Below, piece after piece: positions 61,652 through 64,000 of a stretch of 64,000 bases of DNA; position 1 is the stretch's first letter; each line of letters opens with the position of its first letter. The notes below the pieces were generated by a model. It did not search any database. It saw nothing but the letters and a program-made list of their open reading frames with translations, and was not told where the DNA came from. Source of the DNA: Paenibacillus massiliensis 2301065 = DSM 16942 (GTDB lineage: Bacteria; Bacillota; Bacilli; Paenibacillales; Paenibacillaceae); NCBI RefSeq assembly GCF_000377505.1, contig NZ_KB898185.1, positions 310,001 through 374,000 on the forward strand. The letters are read 5' to 3'. A program made the translations under genes and the position numbers.

Positions 61652-62801
61652 GTAACACCCCATATATTTGTGATCGGATCAAGATGCGGCGGGCCCAGTT
61701 CAAATGCGGCTTAATCTCGTTCATCTTATTTGTGTAGACACTCTTGAATACACCAAGCGAACCATTATCGCGGCTAATAATCTCTTGGGCATCCAAATAT
61801 TCTTCATGTGTGACCACATACATAGCTTGCACGGGCTTGATGTGCGAAGGATGAATAATCGTTTTGCCAATGATGCCATTCTCCTTGTCCATCATGACCT
61901 CGCGCATCAGTCCATCCATCGAGCTGTTAATATACTTCATTCGCAAGCTTCGCCCTGGTCTGCCGAGCGTCTCCTCGAATGGTGTCTGCCGTAGTTGTGG
62001 CTTGAAGACCCGCTCACGCTGGCTGAAATACTCCCAGACAGGACCGGATATGACATAGCCTCCATCGGCACGACCATACAAATTGATAATATCAGCAATA
62101 CAATCACGAATCGCCGCTACATCGTAGATGGTAATCTCGGGACTGCGCCGAAGCCCAAATAGACTAGAGAAATCTGTAGCCCCAATTCGTACATTTAGCA
62201 CATACTCGGCATGATCATCAATGACCTGCTTCAGATACTGCAAAGTATCCCAGCGCGTCTCACGATAAATAATTTCTGCGGTTTCCAGAATTGGCATCGC
62301 ATACAGCGTTGGAAATTCCGAGGATCTCTGCCGATTATATTCAAGAATGAGATTCATGTACGACTTCGCGTTATGGAGCCCGAACTTGGGCAGTGCGATT
62401 CCAGTAAGCAGACTGACGCGCTCACCCAGTTGAATCAGAAGCTGCTCAAGCTGCTCCGGAGTCCTGACCCGAGCAAAGATCAGAGGCAATTTGTCATGCG
62501 CAAGTCTTCCCGTGCCTAACGCCTCTTTCAGACCATCTAGATGCTGCCCAAGGCACCGTTCCGCCAGTTCAACCTGTCCATCGCCTATAGCATCCTCCAG
62601 ATCTATTACAATGCTTGTTAGGCCTTCGTATTTGCCGCTCACAATCTCTTCCACGATATGCGGACGTGTTGCTGGCATGTATAAAGCAGCCCCAACGGTG
62701 TATGCCAGGGTGTCCTTGCAGGTCCAACGGTCAAATGATTCAGGTGACATGTAAAACAGTGCCGCTTCTTCTTCAGCGTTCAAAAAGCTAAAGTATTTCA
62801 G
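61578..62801 (-). CDS. HpcH/HpaI-type C-C bond lyase of the Ter cluster, probable CTG start
   Basis: A protein of about 407 residues with the TIM-barrel of citrate-lyase-beta/HpcH aldolases. It has LYMPATRPHIVEEIVSG, SIVIDLEDAIGDGQVE, which carries the acidic metal site near residue 65, ALPKFG near 140, and GLTSIVIDLED as family marks. The only ideal ribosome binding site, GGAGGG, lies seven bases before an in-frame CTG (62801). The first in-frame ATG/GTG/TTG is TTG at 62783, 25 bases away. The CTG start adds KYFSFL to the N-terminus. It is the first gene of the operon downstream of terC. Confidence 0.83.
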   Translation of the reverse strand: MKYFSFLNAEEEAALFYMSPESFDRWTCKDTLAYTVGAALYMPATRPHIVEEIVSGKYEGLTSIVIDLEDAIGDGQVELAERCLGQHLDGLKEALGTGRLAHDKLPLIFARVRTPEQLEQLLIQLGERVSLLTGIALPKFGLHNAKSYMNLILEYNRQRSSEFPTLYAMPILETAEIIYRETRWDTLQYLKQVIDDHAEYVLNVRIGATDFSSLFGLRRSPEITIYDVAAIRDCIADIINLYGRADGGYVISGPVWEYFSQRERVFKPQLRQTPFEETLGRPGRSLRMKYINSSMDGLMREVMMDKENGIIGKTIIHPSHIKPVQAMYVVTHEEYLDAQEIISRDNGSLGVFKSVYTNKMNEIKPHLNWARRILIRSQIYGVLHEHQHYVGLLPQHEHTYVSYSGHI

Positions 62802-62883
62802 GGTACTTCCCTCCTTCTTCCGCTGTGACTTAAAGACCTTGCTGATGTCTTCATTTAGAGAAACTGTTGGAGGAGATAAAAAC

Positions 62884-62910
62884 CAATCCCCCCATAAAAC
62901 GGAGGGATTG
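62884..62910 (-). terminator. Terminator between terC and the biosynthetic operon
   Basis: On the minus strand CAATCC...GGATTG arms flank a short loop and GGTTTTTATC follows. It separates the terC transcript from the seven genes downstream, which must start from a promoter in the 62820-62883 interval. Confidence 0.75.
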
Positions 62911-62988
62911 TGGTGTCTAATTTTAGCATTCTAGACCATTTGATTCGTGTATTGCATCCCTGCAACATACTCATCTGTGAAAGCCGTA

Positions 62989-63732
62989 TTAAGCCTCACC
63001 TTTGTTTTCGTTGTTGGCTTTTTTGCTCTTGTAGCTACTTAACAGCATCGCCCCCACGAAAACAGCAATCAGCAGTGAGAAGAAAGCAACATTTGGAATA
63101 TGAACGCCAAATGCGCTTAGCATCATTTTACCGGAGATAATGGCGATCAAGATGAAGGCCGCCTTCTCTAGTTCCGGGAACTTCTCTATCAGGCGAAGGA
63201 ATACTTGGGCCACACCACGCATCATAAGCACCCCGATGATACCTCCAAGGAAAAGAACCCAGATCTGCTCACTTACACCGAACGCAGCAATAACACTGTC
63301 AATACTGAAGGCAATGTCCATGAGTTCGACCATGAGCACTGTTCGCCAGAAGGAATATTGCTTACCTTCGTGAGTATCCTCACCACTTGACTTGAATAGC
63401 CCCTTGTAAGCAATGTACAGCAGGTACAGTGCTCCAATAACCTTAATTAGTGTGAACTTTACTAAGATTGTTCCGAGACCAATAGCAATGAAGCGGAAGA
63501 TGTACGCGCCAAGAATACCGTAGAATAATGCGCGCTTTTGCTGTTCTTTTGGTAAATGTCGGACCATGACAGCCAGCACCAGTGCATTATCAGCCGACAA
63601 CAGGCCCTCGAGAATGATCAGAGTACCAATAATTCCCCAACTAACAGGATCAGAAAGTGTAGCTACAATTTCGGACCAGGAGAAGAAGTGACCATAATTC
63701 TCGCCAATACTTCTAAAAAAGTCACTAAACAT
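62989..63732 (-). CDS. TerC-family membrane protein (YceF-like)
   Basis: A 247-residue protein with about seven membrane segments. It has the two acidic intramembrane motifs of TerC proteins: GLLSADNALVLAVMVRHLP near residue 45 and ELMDIAFSIDSVIAAFG near 135. Such proteins are linked to tellurite resistance and, in Bacillus, to manganese efflux during metalation of exported proteins. It sits between a TerD-family gene and the biosynthetic unit, as in the B. subtilis yceC-yceI region. The ribosome binding site GGAGG is ten bases upstream of ATG. Confidence 0.92.
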   Translation of the reverse strand: MFSDFFRSIGENYGHFFSWSEIVATLSDPVSWGIIGTLIILEGLLSADNALVLAVMVRHLPKEQQKRALFYGILGAYIFRFIAIGLGTILVKFTLIKVIGALYLLYIAYKGLFKSSGEDTHEGKQYSFWRTVLMVELMDIAFSIDSVIAAFGVSEQIWVLFLGGIIGVLMMRGVAQVFLRLIEKFPELEKAAFILIAIISGKMMLSAFGVHIPNVAFFSLLIAVFVGAMLLSSYKSKKANNENKGEA

Positions 63733-63761
63733 GAAGAGGCGGCCTCCGCTAATTCAAATTA

Positions 63762-64000
63762 TTATTTACTACCGGCTGTCCAACGCATATTCCAACCATG
63801 AGCTCGATCCAATTGTTTATGACCAGAATAAAACTGGACAATCCGCTCAATGCTGAAAGTCTCGTTATTGACATTACGAAACATAGCAATGCCACACATC
63901 CCATGCGAGCTTCCATATTCGTTCATACGAACGATGATATCTGGACCATCTTTTTGATAAATGGTGACAATACCATCAGCTTGAGACCAATTAGCAACTC
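63762..64000 (-). CDS. 3' part of a TerD/TerA-family stress protein
   Basis: The frame enters at the right edge and ends at 63762, so only the last 79 codons are present. They read VTIYQKDGPDIIVRMNEYG, CGIAMFRNVNNETFSIER and a C-terminus RWTAGSK, the conserved ending of TerD/TerA-type calcium-binding stress proteins. The stop is 29 bases before the terC start, so the genes are very likely cotranscribed. Which member of the family it is cannot be decided from this part. Confidence 0.8.
   Translation of the reverse strand, partial: VANWSQADGIVTIYQKDGPDIIVRMNEYGSSHGMCGIAMFRNVNNETFSIERIVQFYSGHKQLDRAHGWNMRWTAGSK

Noticed and set aside
1..64000. tRNA, rRNA, prophage, insertion sequences, replication origin
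   Set aside because: No cloverleaf-type sequence, ribosomal segment, transposase, integrase or phage structural gene was recognised on either strand.

Overview
The window reads as chromosomal DNA of an endospore-forming Firmicute of the Paenibacillus type. Evidence: a complete GerA-family germinant receptor operon, strong AGGAGG-type ribosome binding sites, long runs of secreted and cytoplasmic glycan-degrading functions, ECF sigma/anti-sigma pairs, a YtkL-family hydrolase, and roughly balanced base composition. No tRNA, rRNA, prophage, transposase or CRISPR array was recognised. Most of it is ordinary single-copy chromosome interspersed with catabolic and stress-response islands.

Layout. 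1-8.1 kb: end of a YtkL-type metallo-hydrolase, an ECF sigma factor with its DUF4179 anti-sigma partner, an M50 metalloprotease, and a zinc uptake cluster (zur, znuC, znuB, znuA) with two Zur boxes. 8.4-11 kb: a secreted modular GH26 beta-mannanase (CBM35-like, GH26, two X2 modules, CBM3) with a CcpA-type cre site. 11.2-34.2 kb: a sugar island. It contains two DUF4038 (apiosidase-like) cytoplasmic glycosidases, each coupled to a different PTS (a lactose/cellobiose-type EIIA-EIIB-EIIC set and a beta-glucoside-type EIIBCA fusion). It also has two paralogous LacI regulators, a PRD regulator, and an isomerase / split transketolase / FGGY kinase operon. That operon has the gene set expected of the D-apiose to apulose to apulose-4-phosphate transketolase route. 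A kduI-deoR-kduD pectin operon and several small genes lie in the middle. 34.5-35 kb: an orphan flgB-like rod gene.

35-50.5 kb: a seven-gene leftward operon encoding a secreted vWA protein, a 1129-residue tubulin-like protein, an 825-residue companion, a membrane vWA protein, a small beta-rich protein, a zinc-ribbon TRAFAC-type GTPase and a 1000-residue GAP1-like membrane protein. A divergent pair (a 50-residue membrane peptide and a zinc-ribbon membrane protein) faces it. 50.7-54.8 kb: gerAA-gerAC-small D subunit-gerAB. 55.1-64 kb: the Ter stress module, with telA, an XpaC-like gene, ATP-grasp, HAD, PRTase/PELOTA, PRTase/TRSP and C-C lyase genes, then terC and the 3' end of a TerD/TerA-family gene.

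The strongest candidate for an undescribed system is the sugar island. The sequence suggests that apiosyl-containing glycosides enter by PTS, are cut in the cytoplasm by DUF4038 enzymes, and the released branched pentose is channelled through isomerase, kinase and split transketolase. Both halves appear to share TTTAGT-type operators read by two sister LacI proteins. The tubulin/vWA/GTPase operon is the second candidate. All functional statements rest on reading motifs by eye; no database search was possible.
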